This document shows positions 1-8,504 of a DNA stretch of 64,000 nt, piece after piece. The translations under genes were made by a program, and so were the position numbers. The notes under the pieces are model-generated. The model worked only from the letters and a program-made list of their open reading frames with translations, did not search any database and was not told the origin of the DNA. The stretch spans positions 62,001 to 126,000 of the forward strand of contig NZ_WMEZ01000004.1 in the NCBI RefSeq assembly GCF_009856415.1. The letters are read 5' to 3'. This DNA is from Halobacillus litoralis (GTDB taxonomy: Bacteria > Bacillota > Bacilli > Bacillales > Halobacillaceae). The number at the start of each line of letters is the position of its first letter. The stretch's first letter is position 1.

Positions 1-180
1 ATTATTGCAACTACGTATTTTTATCATATATAAATGTACTTGGAAAGTAAACGAAACGGCACCAAATGATTCCAACACCGAAATCCCCTAACCGACTACT
101 GTCAAGGGGCTCACTCCTCTAATACTTTATTATGAACAGAAACCAGTCTTTCATGCTTATGTAGCCATCTGTCACTTTTA

Positions 181-222
181 TAAAACAGAAGCCGTGCTAC
201 AGCATTTTCGTAGCACGGCTTC
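181..222 (-). terminator. rho-independent terminator of clpX
   Basis: A perfect 13-bp inverted repeat (GAAGCCGTGCTAC, 188-200 with 210-222) lies just beyond the clpX stop codon. On the minus strand it is followed by a T-rich run. Nothing else recognisable is seen in 1-180. Confidence 0.85.
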
Positions 223-243
223 TTGGATTTTATCCCTTAAGGT

Positions 244-1521
244 TTACGCACTCTCTTTAGGAGATTGTTTATTATCATCTTCAACAGTGCCATCTGTCAA
301 GACCAGCTTAGGACGTCCATTTTTAGCAGTGACTGTCTCTTTCGTAATGATACATTTCTCAATGTCATCACGTGAAGGAAGTTCATACATGACATCAAGC
401 ATGATTCCTTCAATAATAGAGCGCAATCCACGAGCCCCTGTCTTACGTTCTATAGCTAGACGTGCAATTTCACGAAGCGCATCTTCTTCCATTTCCAATT
501 CGACGTGGTCGATCTGGAAAAGCTTTTGATATTGCTTTACAAGAGCATTCTTCGGTTTTGTAAGAATTTCTACAAGCGCATCTTCATCAAGCTGCTCGAG
601 GCTGCCGATGACCGGAAGACGACCGATGAATTCTGGAATTAAACCATAGCTCAACAAATCTTCTGGAAGAACTTTTGTGAGCAATTCTTTTTTCTCTGCT
701 TCATCCGCTGCTTGTTCAGAACCAAAGCCGATTACTTTTCGTCCTAGACGACGTTTAATGATTTGATCAATTCCGTCAAAAGCTCCTCCAACGATGAACA
801 ACACATTGGTTGTATCGATTTGGATGAACTCTTGATGAGGATGTTTACGTCCACCTTGTGGCGGTACACTCGCTTGAGTTCCCTCAAGGATTTTCAGAAG
901 CGCCTGCTGCACTCCCTCACCGGATACATCTCGTGTGATGGACGGGTTCTCTGATTTACGAGCAACTTTATCGATTTCATCGATATAAATGATTCCTTTT
1001 TCCGCTTTCTCAACATCATAGTCTGCTGCTTGAATCAACTTCAACAGAATGTTCTCAACGTCTTCACCGACGTAACCGGCTTCTGTTAAGGAAGTAGCAT
1101 CAGCAATGGCAAATGGTACATTTAGAATACGTGCCAATGTTTGAGCGAGTAATGTTTTACCGCTACCTGTAGGTCCAAGCATGAGGATGTTACTTTTCGC
1201 AAGTTCTACATCATCATTTTTCACACCTGCATTGATACGTTTGTAGTGGTTATAAACTGCTACAGACAGGTTCTTTTTGGCTTGATCCTGGCCGATGACA
1301 TAATCACTAAGAATTTCGCGGATTTCTTGAGGTTTCGGTACCTCTTTGAATTCCACTTCTTCTTCATTACCCAGCTCTTCTTCAACGATTTCCGTACAAA
1401 GTTCAATACATTCATCACATATATATACGCCAGGTCCTGCTACGAGCTTACGGACTTGTTCCTGACTTTTACCGCAGAAAGAACATTTCAACTGTCCTTT
1501 TTCATCGTTAAATTTAAACAT
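244..1521 (-). CDS. clpX: ATP-dependent Clp protease ATP-binding subunit ClpX
   Basis: ClpX is the AAA+ unfoldase that feeds substrates to ClpP in the cytosol. The N-terminus has the four-cysteine zinc-binding domain (CSFCGK near residue 14, ICDECIELC near residue 38). Walker A is GPTGSGKT and Walker B is IIYIDEIDK. The C-terminus has the small AAA+ subdomain ([10 protein letters not shown]). The length of 425 residues is normal. The ATG at 1521 is chosen because AAGGGG lies 8 nt upstream; a GTG three codons earlier overlaps that ribosome site. It lies directly downstream of tig, as in other Bacillaceae. Confidence 0.98.
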   Translation of the reverse strand: MFKFNDEKGQLKCSFCGKSQEQVRKLVAGPGVYICDECIELCTEIVEEELGNEEEVEFKEVPKPQEIREILSDYVIGQDQAKKNLSVAVYNHYKRINAGVKNDDVELAKSNILMLGPTGSGKTLLAQTLARILNVPFAIADATSLTEAGYVGEDVENILLKLIQAADYDVEKAEKGIIYIDEIDKVARKSENPSITRDVSGEGVQQALLKILEGTQASVPPQGGRKHPHQEFIQIDTTNVLFIVGGAFDGIDQIIKRRLGRKVIGFGSEQAADEAEKKELLTKVLPEDLLSYGLIPEFIGRLPVIGSLEQLDEDALVEILTKPKNALVKQYQKLFQIDHVELEMEEDALREIARLAIERKTGARGLRSIIEGIMLDVMYELPSRDDIEKCIITKETVTAKNGRPKLVLTDGTVEDDNKQSPKESA

Positions 1522-1854
1522 TCGTTTCACCCCTTATTATAATCACGCAATCATTGCGACTGAAGTTTCATGATACGACGTTTACGTTTCCACTTCACTT
1601 CTTTTGCCCATCATATCAAATTAACTTCAAACAAAAAAGCAATACCTTTTCAGAGGTGTGCCCAACATTTCTTGCACCATCCTCATTATGTAATTCAACT
1701 GTAGATAAGTCAAACGATGGAGCACCAGTATTATTGTATGTAAACAGCTGGAGAAGTATCAACTATCTTCCCCATTAATCTCTACCTCTATACTCTATAC
1801 TATAGAAATATATGAGAAGACAAGGTACGATCAGCACCTTGTCTTCTTAGTTTA
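1522..1854. other. clpX-tig intergenic region
   Basis: About 330 bp without a supported gene. It holds the clpX ribosome site at its left end and the tig terminator at its right end. The short frames in it have no ribosome sites or family resemblance. Confidence 0.6.
1815..1847 (-). terminator. terminator of tig
   Basis: A 12-bp perfect stem (AGAAGACAAGGT at 1815-1826 with its complement at 1836-1847) sits 8 bp past the tig stop codon. The following T-tract on the minus strand is weak (ATATATTTCT). Confidence 0.7.
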
Positions 1855-3141
1855 TTATTCAGCTTTAGAATTTGCAACTAGAACGTCAATCGCTTTGCGG
1901 ACTTTAAGATCTTCTTTGATCATGTCTGTATTCCCGCCAAGCATTTGCGTCAATTGGGCAACGTCTGTTTGATACATGGAAGCCATGTTCTCAAGTTCAG
2001 CATTCACATCTTCTTCAGAAGCTTCGACATTTTCTGCCTCTGCGATTGCTTCAAGAGTCAAGTTCGTTTTCACACGCTTCGCTGCATCTTCTTTCATCTG
2101 CTCACGAAGGGCGTCTTCGTCTTGACCAGTGAACTGGAAGTACATGTCTTTTGTCATGCCTTGCATTTGGAGACGTTGTTCGAATTCCTGAACCATGCGG
2201 TCAAGCTCTGTATCCACCATAGCATCAGGAATTTCAACCTCTGCATTTTCAGAAGCTTTTGTTACAAGCGTGTCACGCTTGCTGTTTTCAGCATCTGTCT
2301 TCTTCTGCTCTTCCAAACGCTCACGAGTTTTCGTCTTCAGCTCTTCAAGAGACTCGACATCTTCGTCGACATCTTTCGCGAACTCATCATCAAGCTCAGG
2401 AAGTTCTTTTCCTTTTACTTCATGAAGTTTGACTTTGAATGTTGCAGATTTACCAGCTAGATCTTCTGCGTGGTATTCTTCAGGGAAAGTCACTTCAACG
2501 TCCGTTTCTTCTCCTGCTTTCTTACCAACTAGCTGTTCTTCGAAACCTGGGATGAAGGAGCCAGAACCAACTTCTAGGGAGTAGTTATCTGCCTGTCCAC
2601 CTTCGAATGCTTCTCCATCAACGAAACCTTCGAAATCCATAACAACTGTGTCGCCATTTTCAACAGCTGCATCTTCTTTAACGACTAGCTCTGCTTGACG
2701 TTCTTGCATTTGCTTCAGTTCGTTTTCAACATCTTCATCTGATACTTCAGTATCTTGCTCTTCTACGACAAGTCCTTTGTAATCGCCAAGCTTAACTTCA
2801 GGCTTCACAGTAACTTCTGCTGTGAATACAAGGTCTTGACCTTTTTCGATTTGTTTCACGTCTACTTCTGGACGATCGACAGGTTCGATTCCTGTTTCTT
2901 CAACAGCTTCTGTGTAAGCTTGTGGAAGTACAATATCAAGAGCATCCTGATAAAGAGACTCCACTCCGAAGCGCTGTTCGAAAAGTTTACGAGGTACTTT
3001 ACCTTTACGGAAACCAGGTACTTGTACCTGTTGAACTACTTTTTTGAAGGCTTGGTCAAGTGCTTTATCGAACTCACTTGCAGGTACTTCTACTGTCAAA
3101 GTCCCCTGATTGCCTTCTTGCTTTTCCCATTTTGCTGACAT
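1855..3141 (-). CDS. tig: trigger factor (ribosome-associated chaperone and prolyl isomerase)
   Basis: Trigger factor binds nascent chains at the ribosome exit tunnel. The N-terminal ribosome-binding signature GFRKGKVPR is present near residue 43. An FKBP-type domain follows ([17 protein letters not shown], about 160-245), then a long acidic, helical C-terminal chaperone domain. The length is 428 residues, as usual. The ATG at 3141 has GGAGGG 8 nt upstream; an upstream in-frame ATG adds nine residues absent from the family. Confidence 0.98.
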   Translation of the reverse strand: MSAKWEKQEGNQGTLTVEVPASEFDKALDQAFKKVVQQVQVPGFRKGKVPRKLFEQRFGVESLYQDALDIVLPQAYTEAVEETGIEPVDRPEVDVKQIEKGQDLVFTAEVTVKPEVKLGDYKGLVVEEQDTEVSDEDVENELKQMQERQAELVVKEDAAVENGDTVVMDFEGFVDGEAFEGGQADNYSLEVGSGSFIPGFEEQLVGKKAGEETDVEVTFPEEYHAEDLAGKSATFKVKLHEVKGKELPELDDEFAKDVDEDVESLEELKTKTRERLEEQKKTDAENSKRDTLVTKASENAEVEIPDAMVDTELDRMVQEFEQRLQMQGMTKDMYFQFTGQDEDALREQMKEDAAKRVKTNLTLEAIAEAENVEASEEDVNAELENMASMYQTDVAQLTQMLGGNTDMIKEDLKVRKAIDVLVANSKAE

Positions 3142-3286
3142 AAAAAATTCCCTCCAACATCTATTCATTCATTTTCGTCCGAAGACGATGACTGATGATT
3201 CTATGACTCTTTTTACATACGAATCTCGTTTGCAACCACTACATTATAACATAATCCTACAGCCTTTCAAGACGTGACCTTTTCAT

Positions 3287-4267
3287 TTATTCCCCTACGA
3301 TCAATACGTAATGCTGTTCACATAGTTCGATTTCAGATTTGTATTTCTCCACGTCTTCCACTTCTTCATTTGTCGACATTGGAAGCTGTAAATATTCATG
3401 CCCTAATTGTTTAAGGGCTTCGACAAGAATCGGGACTTCCTTTTCATCGGGAAATATTGGATAACGCACATAGCAATAATGATATAAAAGACGATTGATC
3501 ATTTCATACATCGTCGGGTTGTTTTGTTCAATTTGACCGAGTCTCATTTGAATTTGTTTAATGATGTAATCGGAATGAAGCTGTGTTAATTCCGAAGGGA
3601 CGACGGTAGATGTTTGACCAAATTTCTTGATAGTCAACTTCTCCGTCCACCCTCCATCCCGGAACCACTCTAAAATGGATGATTTAATGATTGGGTGAAC
3701 CTTTTCGTTCATTAACACACCTTGAAAGTCATCCGCAAAAGGGTCAGGAGATTGTTTTTTCAGTTGGTCAACCGCTTGCCATTGCTTATGTATATCATCT
3801 GAATCTAATGCATGCTTAAATTCATCAAAATACTTTGTACCTTCCTCTTTATGACGATCCACCAGAAGTTTGCGGCTTACTTCAAACATCTGCCAGAGTT
3901 GAGTACGACTTTGATGAGGAATTTCCTCTGATTCGAACACTTCTTCCAGAAGATTGATGATTTCTTCATATTGATTACTCTGAAATAAAATCGTGATATA
4001 GATATGTAAATAGTGGTAGTACTGTTCGAAATCTTCCTTCATTTGTTTTTGACATAATTCTTCCGCTTCGTCGAACAATCCAAGTTCAATCCAACTCATC
4101 AAAAGTCCTGTGATGACATCCGCATTTGCAACGCCATACTCTACAAGGGGCTCCAAAGCTTCTGAAGCATCTTTATATCTCTTTTCCTTCAATGCCTCCA
4201 GCCCTACTCGTTCCAGAGTGGTTTTCCACTTTGGGAACATCACTAAGTTCCCGTTTTTATTTTCCAT
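3287..4267 (-). CDS. ysoA: YsoA-like tetratricopeptide-repeat protein
   Basis: 326 residues of largely helical sequence in consecutive TPR-like helix pairs (for example the stretch around EEAEELCQKQMKEDF and the following YEEIINLLEEVFESE). There is no signal peptide or membrane segment. The position directly upstream of tig on the same strand matches ysoA of B. subtilis. TPR proteins mediate protein contacts; no partner can be named from sequence. The start ATG has AAGGGTG 4-5 nt upstream. Confidence 0.85.
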   Translation of the reverse strand: MENKNGNLVMFPKWKTTLERVGLEALKEKRYKDASEALEPLVEYGVANADVITGLLMSWIELGLFDEAEELCQKQMKEDFEQYYHYLHIYITILFQSNQYEEIINLLEEVFESEEIPHQSRTQLWQMFEVSRKLLVDRHKEEGTKYFDEFKHALDSDDIHKQWQAVDQLKKQSPDPFADDFQGVLMNEKVHPIIKSSILEWFRDGGWTEKLTIKKFGQTSTVVPSELTQLHSDYIIKQIQMRLGQIEQNNPTMYEMINRLLYHYCYVRYPIFPDEKEVPILVEALKQLGHEYLQLPMSTNEEVEDVEKYKSEIELCEQHYVLIVGE

Positions 4268-4619
4268 AAGACACCCTTCCCTAGAGTTTATACTTCCCTC
4301 ATTTTAACCTTGTTGGATATTTTTCAAACCTCTATTCATTCAGCTTATTAGGATATACTAAAGTATATTCACAACAAACACAAAGAAAACACTTTTACAT
4401 TTGTTATTGTAGGTGGATCCGTCGTCATTCGTTATGTACAGACATAGATGGACACTTCCTTTAATTTTTCGTAGACTATATCTCAATATAATATCCTTAT
4501 TTGTTTCATCTTAACAAAAAACAGGACTTTATACTCATGATGATTTCGGATTTTTTGCTAAAATTAGTGAATGTGAATAAAATTTCACCGAATTATAAAA
4601 TTTAAGGGGATGTATCGTT
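4268..4619. other. divergent ysoA / sda upstream region
   Basis: 350 bp carrying the ysoA start-side region and the sda upstream region. It is AT-rich, with one perfect DnaA-box match (4572-4580) and two 8-of-9 matches (4365-4373 and near 4429). No further gene was found. Confidence 0.5.
4572..4580 (-). promoter_or_regulatory. DnaA box upstream of sda
   Basis: TTATTCACA on the minus strand matches the consensus TTATNCACA exactly and lies 40 bp before the sda start codon. In B. subtilis sda transcription is activated by DnaA, so a functional site is plausible. Confidence 0.55.
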
Positions 4620-4766
4620 TTGTCATTGCTCGATGATCAAACATTGCTGGAAACGTACATAGAGTCCGTGAAACTTCAATTAGATGATGAATTCGTCCAC
4701 TTACTGACGAAAGAAATTGATAAGCGTTCTATGGAATTGCCAAAAGAGAATCTCCAACTTACATGA
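4620..4766 (+). CDS. sda: Sda, checkpoint inhibitor of sporulation phosphorelay kinases
   Basis: A 48-residue protein starting at TTG, with AAGGGGA 9 nt upstream. It follows the Sda pattern: a first helix LLDDQTLLETYIESV and a second helix EFVHLLTKEIDKRSM, equivalent to LSDELLIESY and FIELIENEIKRRS in B. subtilis Sda. Sda forms a helical hairpin that blocks phosphotransfer in KinA/KinB when replication is perturbed. The start codon, length and DnaA box all fit. The gene is easily missed because of its size and TTG start. Confidence 0.85.
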   Translation: MSLLDDQTLLETYIESVKLQLDDEFVHLLTKEIDKRSMELPKENLQLT

Positions 4767-4816
4767 ATCGACATCGGACGTTCGCCGGAAACGGGAACGT
4801 TATTATAGAGGAATAT

Positions 4817-4849
4817 AGAAAGGGTGTGCTGAGAGAGCACACCCTTTCT
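4817..4849. terminator. bidirectional terminator between sda and a small convergent gene
   Basis: A 14-bp perfect stem (AGAAAGGGTGTGCT at 4817-4830, complement at 4836-4849) has T-rich sequence on both sides, so it can serve sda (plus) and the convergent gene ending at 4851 (minus). Confidence 0.85.
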
Positions 4850-4850
4850 T

Positions 4851-5015
4851 TTATTGATTAGAGGTTGAGTTGCTCTGGCGTTGCCCAGACATTTTTGCAA
4901 TGCTTGGGATGACGTTTTGCAACTGACCTGCCTGACCAGTCATCATGCTGTAGGTGGCAGCACCGATTCCGATAGAAGCGACAACCGGCAACCACTGAAC
5001 ATTCTTCTTCTCCAT
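4851..5015 (-). CDS. small hydrophobic protein, unknown function
   Basis: 54 residues. A short basic N-terminus (MEKKN) is followed by a small apolar segment (WLPVVASIGIGAATYSMM, about 8-25) that could insert in or lie on the membrane, then a polar Gln/Ser-rich tail. GAGGAG lies about 10 nt upstream of the ATG. It vaguely resembles the short YrzQ-like proteins of Bacillus, but I do not assign it to a family. Confidence 0.65.
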   Translation of the reverse strand: MEKKNVQWLPVVASIGIGAATYSMMTGQAGQLQNVIPSIAKMSGQRQSNSTSNQ

Positions 5016-5112
5016 CCTGATCACACTCCTCAAATCACTTGGCCTAAGAGCCATTCCTATTGTGTGCTTGAGAAGGACCACGTATGTGAGTTAAAACCAT
5101 CTTCTCTATCCT

Positions 5113-5277
5113 TTATTTACCTTTAAGGAATAAAAAGAGTAAGAATAGGGGCCAAAGAATGATCCAACCTAATAACACGAACATATATATGGATTGCTCT
5201 TCTCTACTCTGGTCTACAGGTTCTTTTTGGTGAAAGCAAAAAAACACACCAATCAGGATATATGGGAAAGCAATCAA
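5113..5277 (-). CDS. small two-segment membrane protein, unknown function
   Basis: A 54-codon frame starting at TTG with AGAAGGAG 7 nt upstream. It encodes an apolar N-terminal stretch (IAFPYILIGVFFCF), a short charged loop (HQKEPVDQSREEQ) and a strongly apolar C-terminal segment (MFVLLGWIILWPLFLLFLFL) ending in KGK. Two membrane helices are likely. No family is recognised. Confidence 0.6.
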   Translation of the reverse strand: MIAFPYILIGVFFCFHQKEPVDQSREEQSIYMFVLLGWIILWPLFLLFLFLKGK

Positions 5278-5390
5278 ACGAATCACTCCTTCTACACCAT
5301 AGCGTATGAAAAATACGCGATATGTGCCTCATGTTGAGCACACCTTTTGTTTGTAAACATGATAAAATGTTTGTAGAGGTGATTGGATAT

Positions 5391-5780
5391 ATGGAACGAT
5401 TCATCCTGTTTGACGGGGCTTGTCATTTTTGCAATCAAAGCGTGCAGTTTATTATTAAAAGAGATCCTGAAGGACGTTTCAAATTCGCATCTCAACAAAG
5501 CGAAGTTGGACAATCCATCATGAAGCAATTTAAAATTCCTCAGGAAGTGGACAGTATAGTCCTTATTGAAGGTTCTAAGTCTTATCTTCGTTCGTCGGCT
5601 GCGTTGAGAGTGTGTAAAAACTTGGTAGGTTTTTGGAAAATCGGCTATGTCATGATTATTGTTCCTAGCCAGATAAGGGATTGGGCTTACAACCTCTTAT
5701 CTAATAATCGATACAAATGGTTTGGTAAAAAGGAAGCCTGTCAATTGCCTTCACCGGAGGTAAAAAAACGCTTCTTATAA
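5391..5780 (+). CDS. DCC-family thiol-disulfide oxidoreductase-like protein (YuxK type)
   Basis: 129 residues with the diagnostic N-terminus FILFDGACHFCNQSVQFI: the DxxCxxC arrangement that gives the DCC (DUF393) family its name, here DGACHFC. The conserved middle FASQQSE and the SSAALRV segment follow, as in YuxK. These proteins have a thioredoxin-like fold and are thought to be redox-active; the physiological substrate is unknown. GAGGTGAT lies 9 nt before the chosen ATG. It is a monocistronic unit closed by its own terminator. Confidence 0.88.
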   Translation: MERFILFDGACHFCNQSVQFIIKRDPEGRFKFASQQSEVGQSIMKQFKIPQEVDSIVLIEGSKSYLRSSAALRVCKNLVGFWKIGYVMIIVPSQIRDWAYNLLSNNRYKWFGKKEACQLPSPEVKKRFL

Positions 5781-5795
5781 ATTTCTTGCCACAAA

Positions 5796-5825
5796 AAAGA
5801 AGCGTCCTAATTTAGGACGCTTCTT
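5796..5825 (+). terminator. terminator of the DCC-family gene
   Basis: A 14-bp stem (AAAGAAGCGTCCTA at 5796-5809 with TAGGACGCTTCTTT) follows the stop codon by 15 bp and continues into a T-rich stretch. Confidence 0.85.
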
Positions 5826-5890
5826 TCTTTGCGTAAAACACGATAACTATAAACACTTTCACTGAGCTGATTTATACAAAGGTAAATTTA

Positions 5891-5971
5891 TCAATTTAAC
5901 CCTTCCACCTTATAATTGATGTCCTGTTCTTCAGAAAGATTTTTGTAACCATCGATTCCTGTTGAATGCAT
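5891..5971 (-). pseudogene. possible 3' remnant of a cold-shock protein gene
   Basis: A 26-codon frame reading MHSTGIDGYKNLSEEQ and ending YKVEGLN resembles the second half of Csp proteins (VH-S-I-G-FKTLEEGQ...FEV-EG). The RNA-binding first half (KWFN, GFGFI) is absent, since upstream sequence is a terminator and a tRNA. No ribosome site is seen. It could be chance resemblance. Confidence 0.35.
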
Positions 5972-5990
5972 GACTCTTGTTAAGCAAAAA

Positions 5991-6026
5991 AAACTGCTTC
6001 CTTTGCTTTAGCAAAGGAAGCAGTTT
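5991..6026 (-). terminator. terminator of the tRNA transcript
   Basis: A 16-bp perfect stem (AAACTGCTTCCTTTGC with its complement, 4-nt loop) lies 11 bp downstream of tRNA-Arg and is followed by eight T on the minus strand. Confidence 0.9.
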
Positions 6027-6036
6027 TCTCATTTAG

Positions 6037-6110
6037 CGTCCCAGGAGAGATTCGAACTCCCGACCCACAGCTTAGAAGGCTGTTGCTCTATCCAGCTGAG
6101 CTACTGGGAC
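6037..6110 (-). tRNA. tRNA-Arg (anticodon TCT)
   Basis: Full cloverleaf on the minus strand: acceptor stem GTCCCAG / CTGGGAC, D-arm GCTCAGCTGGATAGAGC, anticodon loop CTTCTAA (TCT, reads AGA/AGG), T-arm GGGAGTTCGAATCTCTCC. The CCA end is not encoded; the sequence after the discriminator G is C-T-A. Confidence 0.97.
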
Positions 6111-6232
6111 ATGGAATAAATATGTAGTTGAATATGCAAACTTTTATCGGCTGTCGTCCCGATTTCTTGGGTATATTCAAGATGCTTTGAAATCGGTACG
6201 TTGTAGCATTGCTTGGAAGCATATTCGATCAT

Positions 6233-6258
6233 GCTCTATACAGCTGAGCTACTGGGAC
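6233..6258 (-). pseudogene. 5' fragment of tRNA-Arg (duplicated acceptor strand and D-arm)
   Basis: Twenty-five of 26 bases repeat the 5' end of the intact tRNA-Arg gene (GTCCCAGTAGCTCAGCTG, then TATAGAGC instead of GATAGAGC). After the D-arm the sequence no longer resembles a tRNA, and there is no matching 3' acceptor strand. It lies between the intact Arg and Gly tRNA genes. Confidence 0.75.
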
Positions 6259-6287
6259 ATACTTATTGAAATGTGAAAAATATGTAA

Positions 6288-6361
6288 TGGAGCGGGTGAA
6301 GGGAATCGAACCCTCGTCATCAGCTTGGAAGGCTGAGGTTTTACCATTAAACTACACCCGC
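6288..6361 (-). tRNA. tRNA-Gly (anticodon TCC)
   Basis: Acceptor stem GCGGGTG / CACCCGC, D-arm TAGTTTAATGGTAAAA, anticodon loop CTTCCAA (TCC, reads GGA), T-arm GAGGGTTCGATTCCCTT. Ends in an encoded TCCA. It is probably co-transcribed with the tRNA-Arg to its left. Confidence 0.97.
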
Positions 6362-6473
6362 GTAGTTAAAAGTGAGCTTGTAAGAAAACAAGTTTTTGTT
6401 GATGTCTTGTGAAGCGGACAAGAATTATTATATTAAGAATACGAGGAAATGTCAACAGGTTGCAGCAAAGAAA

Positions 6474-6998
6474 TTAATTCTTCGCTGCAAGGGCTGTTGT
6501 CATGTGCAAGTCAGGCATAGGATCGCCGTTCACCTGATAAAATTGCAAGTGTATGTCCCTGATATCTTCCCATTCCATGATCGCATACGTCGGTTCTTCT
6601 CGATCTCTCGGGAGCCTTGCGCTTCCTGGATTAATGAAAAGCATGTCTCCGACTTTTTCCGCTCCTGCTAAATGAGAATGGCCGAAGCAGGCGACTTGGG
6701 CACCTACTTCTTCTGCCCGATAAGAGAGGGGCATTAACGTTGACTTGATCTGATGCAGATGTCCATGAACCACCAAAAATGTCACGTCCCCTACTTGAAG
6801 GGTTTGTTCTTCTTCCATTTCTGGTTCAAAATCACAGTTCCCTTTTGCATAAGTGAAGCCTTCGAGTTCTTCGCTATCATAAGCGAGTTCAGAATCTCCG
6901 CAATGAATCATGGCATCGACATCCTGGTGTCTTGCTTTGATTTCCATCACTTCGTTTTTTAAACCGTGTGTATCACTCACAATTAAAACTTTTGGCAT
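6474..6998 (-). CDS. ysnB: YsnB-like metallophosphoesterase
   Basis: 174 residues of the calcineurin-like phosphoesterase (YfcE/MJ0936) family. Metal-ligand motifs are visible in order: SDTHG near residue 8, HCGDSE near 36, KGNCD near 55, VVHGH near 78 and FGHSH near 108, followed by NPGSARLPR. Such enzymes hydrolyse phosphodiesters; the natural substrate is unknown. The ATG at 6998 follows GAGGTGA by 5-6 nt, and it overlaps the end of rdgB by 26 nt, implying translational coupling. Confidence 0.92.
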   Translation of the reverse strand: MPKVLIVSDTHGLKNEVMEIKARHQDVDAMIHCGDSELAYDSEELEGFTYAKGNCDFEPEMEEEQTLQVGDVTFLVVHGHLHQIKSTLMPLSYRAEEVGAQVACFGHSHLAGAEKVGDMLFINPGSARLPRDREEPTYAIMEWEDIRDIHLQFYQVNGDPMPDLHMTTALAAKN

Positions 6999-7605
6999 AC
7001 GACTCACCTCGATTAGCTTTGAGTTTCAACCACTCTTCAATTTGTTGTATGGCGTGATGCCGGTGGCTGATTGCGTTCTTCTCTTCAGAGGAGTGTTCAG
7101 CCATCGTACGGGAAGACCCTTCCGGTATGAATACAGGATCATAACCGAAACCATTTGTACCTTGAGGTTCGATAGCAATGGTGCCTTCACACGTTCCTCT
7201 TCTAACAAATGTACTTTCTCCAGGCCTCGCAACCGCTACGGCACACACAAATCTTGCTGTTCGTTTTTCTTCGGGTACATCATAGAGTTCTTTTAAAAGT
7301 TTTTCTGTATTTTTCCCGTCATCTTTTTCTATTCCTGCATAGCGGGCGGAATAAACACCCGGCTCCCCATTCAATACGTCAACTTCCAAACCTGAATCGT
7401 CTGCCACAACAGGAACTCCAAAATGCTCCGCCATAGCTTCCGCTTTAATGACCGCATTCTCTTCAAATGTCGATCCTGTTTCTTCTATGTCTATGGAACG
7501 ATCAATATCTAACAAGGATTTCACATAAATATCGTACTTGGAAAACATCTGGCGGAACTCATCCACTTTACCTGGGTTCTTCGTCGCCACTATTAGTTCC
7601 TTCAT
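6973..7605 (-). CDS. rdgB: RdgB/HAM1 XTP-dITP diphosphatase
   Basis: 210 residues. It removes deaminated purine nucleotides (dITP, XTP) before they enter DNA or RNA. The family N-terminus with the nucleotide-binding ATKNPGKVDEF and the motifs ETGSTFEENA, VADDSGLEVD and GVYSARYAG are present, as is GTNGFGYDPVF. The last dozen residues extend past the usual end and overlap ysnB. It follows rph by one base, so rph-rdgB-ysnB reads as one operon. Confidence 0.96.
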   Translation of the reverse strand: MKELIVATKNPGKVDEFRQMFSKYDIYVKSLLDIDRSIDIEETGSTFEENAVIKAEAMAEHFGVPVVADDSGLEVDVLNGEPGVYSARYAGIEKDDGKNTEKLLKELYDVPEEKRTARFVCAVAVARPGESTFVRRGTCEGTIAIEPQGTNGFGYDPVFIPEGSSRTMAEHSSEEKNAISHRHHAIQQIEEWLKLKANRGESYAKSFNCE

Positions 7606-7606
7606 T

Positions 7607-8365
7607 TTACTTAGCGGCCTCCGCTTTTGTACGAATGACGTCTGACCATTCTCCGATGGCTTCTTCCTGGAGTTTAATTAAATCTGAAACGCCTTCCTCA
7701 GCTAGGGACAACATCTTTTGCAGCTGCTCCATGGAGAATGTAGCTTCTTCACCAGTTCCCTGTAATTCAACAAATTCACCTTTTCCGGTCATGATGACGT
7801 TCATATCCACCTGTGCTTTGCTGTCTTCTTCATAACAAAGGTCCAGGACCTCATTCCCATCAGGCAAAACACCTACAGAGATAGCAGTCAAGAAATCTGT
7901 AATCGGCAACTCTTTAATTGTTTTTTTATTCACTAATTTGCCTAAGGCAATGACGACGGCAACAAATGCTCCAGTAATGGAAGCTGTGCGTGTTCCTCCG
8001 TCAGCCTGGATGACATCACAATCGACCCAAATGGTACGCTCGCCAATTTTATCTAGATCTACAACGGCCCTGAGGGAACGTCCGATTAAACGTTGGATTT
8101 CCATCGTGCGCCCAGAAACTTTCCCTTTTGAAGACTCACGGATATTTCTTTGTTCAGTGGCACGAGGCAGCATTGCATATTCAGCTGTAATCCAGCCTTT
8201 TCCTTGTCCACGTAAAAAAGGAGGTACCCGATCCTCTACGCTGGCATTACAAATGACTTTTGTATCTCCAAAACTGATCAGCACAGACCCTTCTGGATGC
8301 TTCACATAATCCGTTTCAATTGTAACTTTTCTTAGTTCGTTGACTTCCCGATGATCATTTCTCAT
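7607..8365 (-). CDS. rph: ribonuclease PH
   Basis: 252 residues. RNase PH is the phosphorolytic 3'-5' exoribonuclease that trims tRNA 3' ends. The family stretches [17 protein letters not shown], the phosphate-binding [19 protein letters not shown], and [11 protein letters not shown] with [16 protein letters not shown] are intact. The ATG at 8365 is preceded by a near-perfect AAAGGAGGT 8 nt upstream. A much longer frame continues upstream but reads through an intergenic terminator and is not credible. Confidence 0.97.
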   Translation of the reverse strand: MRNDHREVNELRKVTIETDYVKHPEGSVLISFGDTKVICNASVEDRVPPFLRGQGKGWITAEYAMLPRATEQRNIRESSKGKVSGRTMEIQRLIGRSLRAVVDLDKIGERTIWVDCDVIQADGGTRTASITGAFVAVVIALGKLVNKKTIKELPITDFLTAISVGVLPDGNEVLDLCYEEDSKAQVDMNVIMTGKGEFVELQGTGEEATFSMEQLQKMLSLAEEGVSDLIKLQEEAIGEWSDVIRTKAEAAK

Positions 8366-8453
8366 CAGTAACGACCTCCTTTTACCTACACCATTATCCT
8401 TGCCCATCTTAACACAAATTACATGCGTGAGGTAGTTAAAGCTCAAATGGAAA

Positions 8454-8486
8454 AGCGCCTCAAAAGCTTTCCACTTTTGAAGCGCT
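8454..8486 (-). terminator. terminator between gerM and rph
   Basis: Stem AGCGCCTCAAAAG / CTTTTGAAGCGCT with one mismatch, followed on the minus strand by TTTTCC. It separates gerM transcription from the rph operon. Confidence 0.75.
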
Positions 8487-8504
8487 CTTTGCACAGTTTT
8501 GAAA

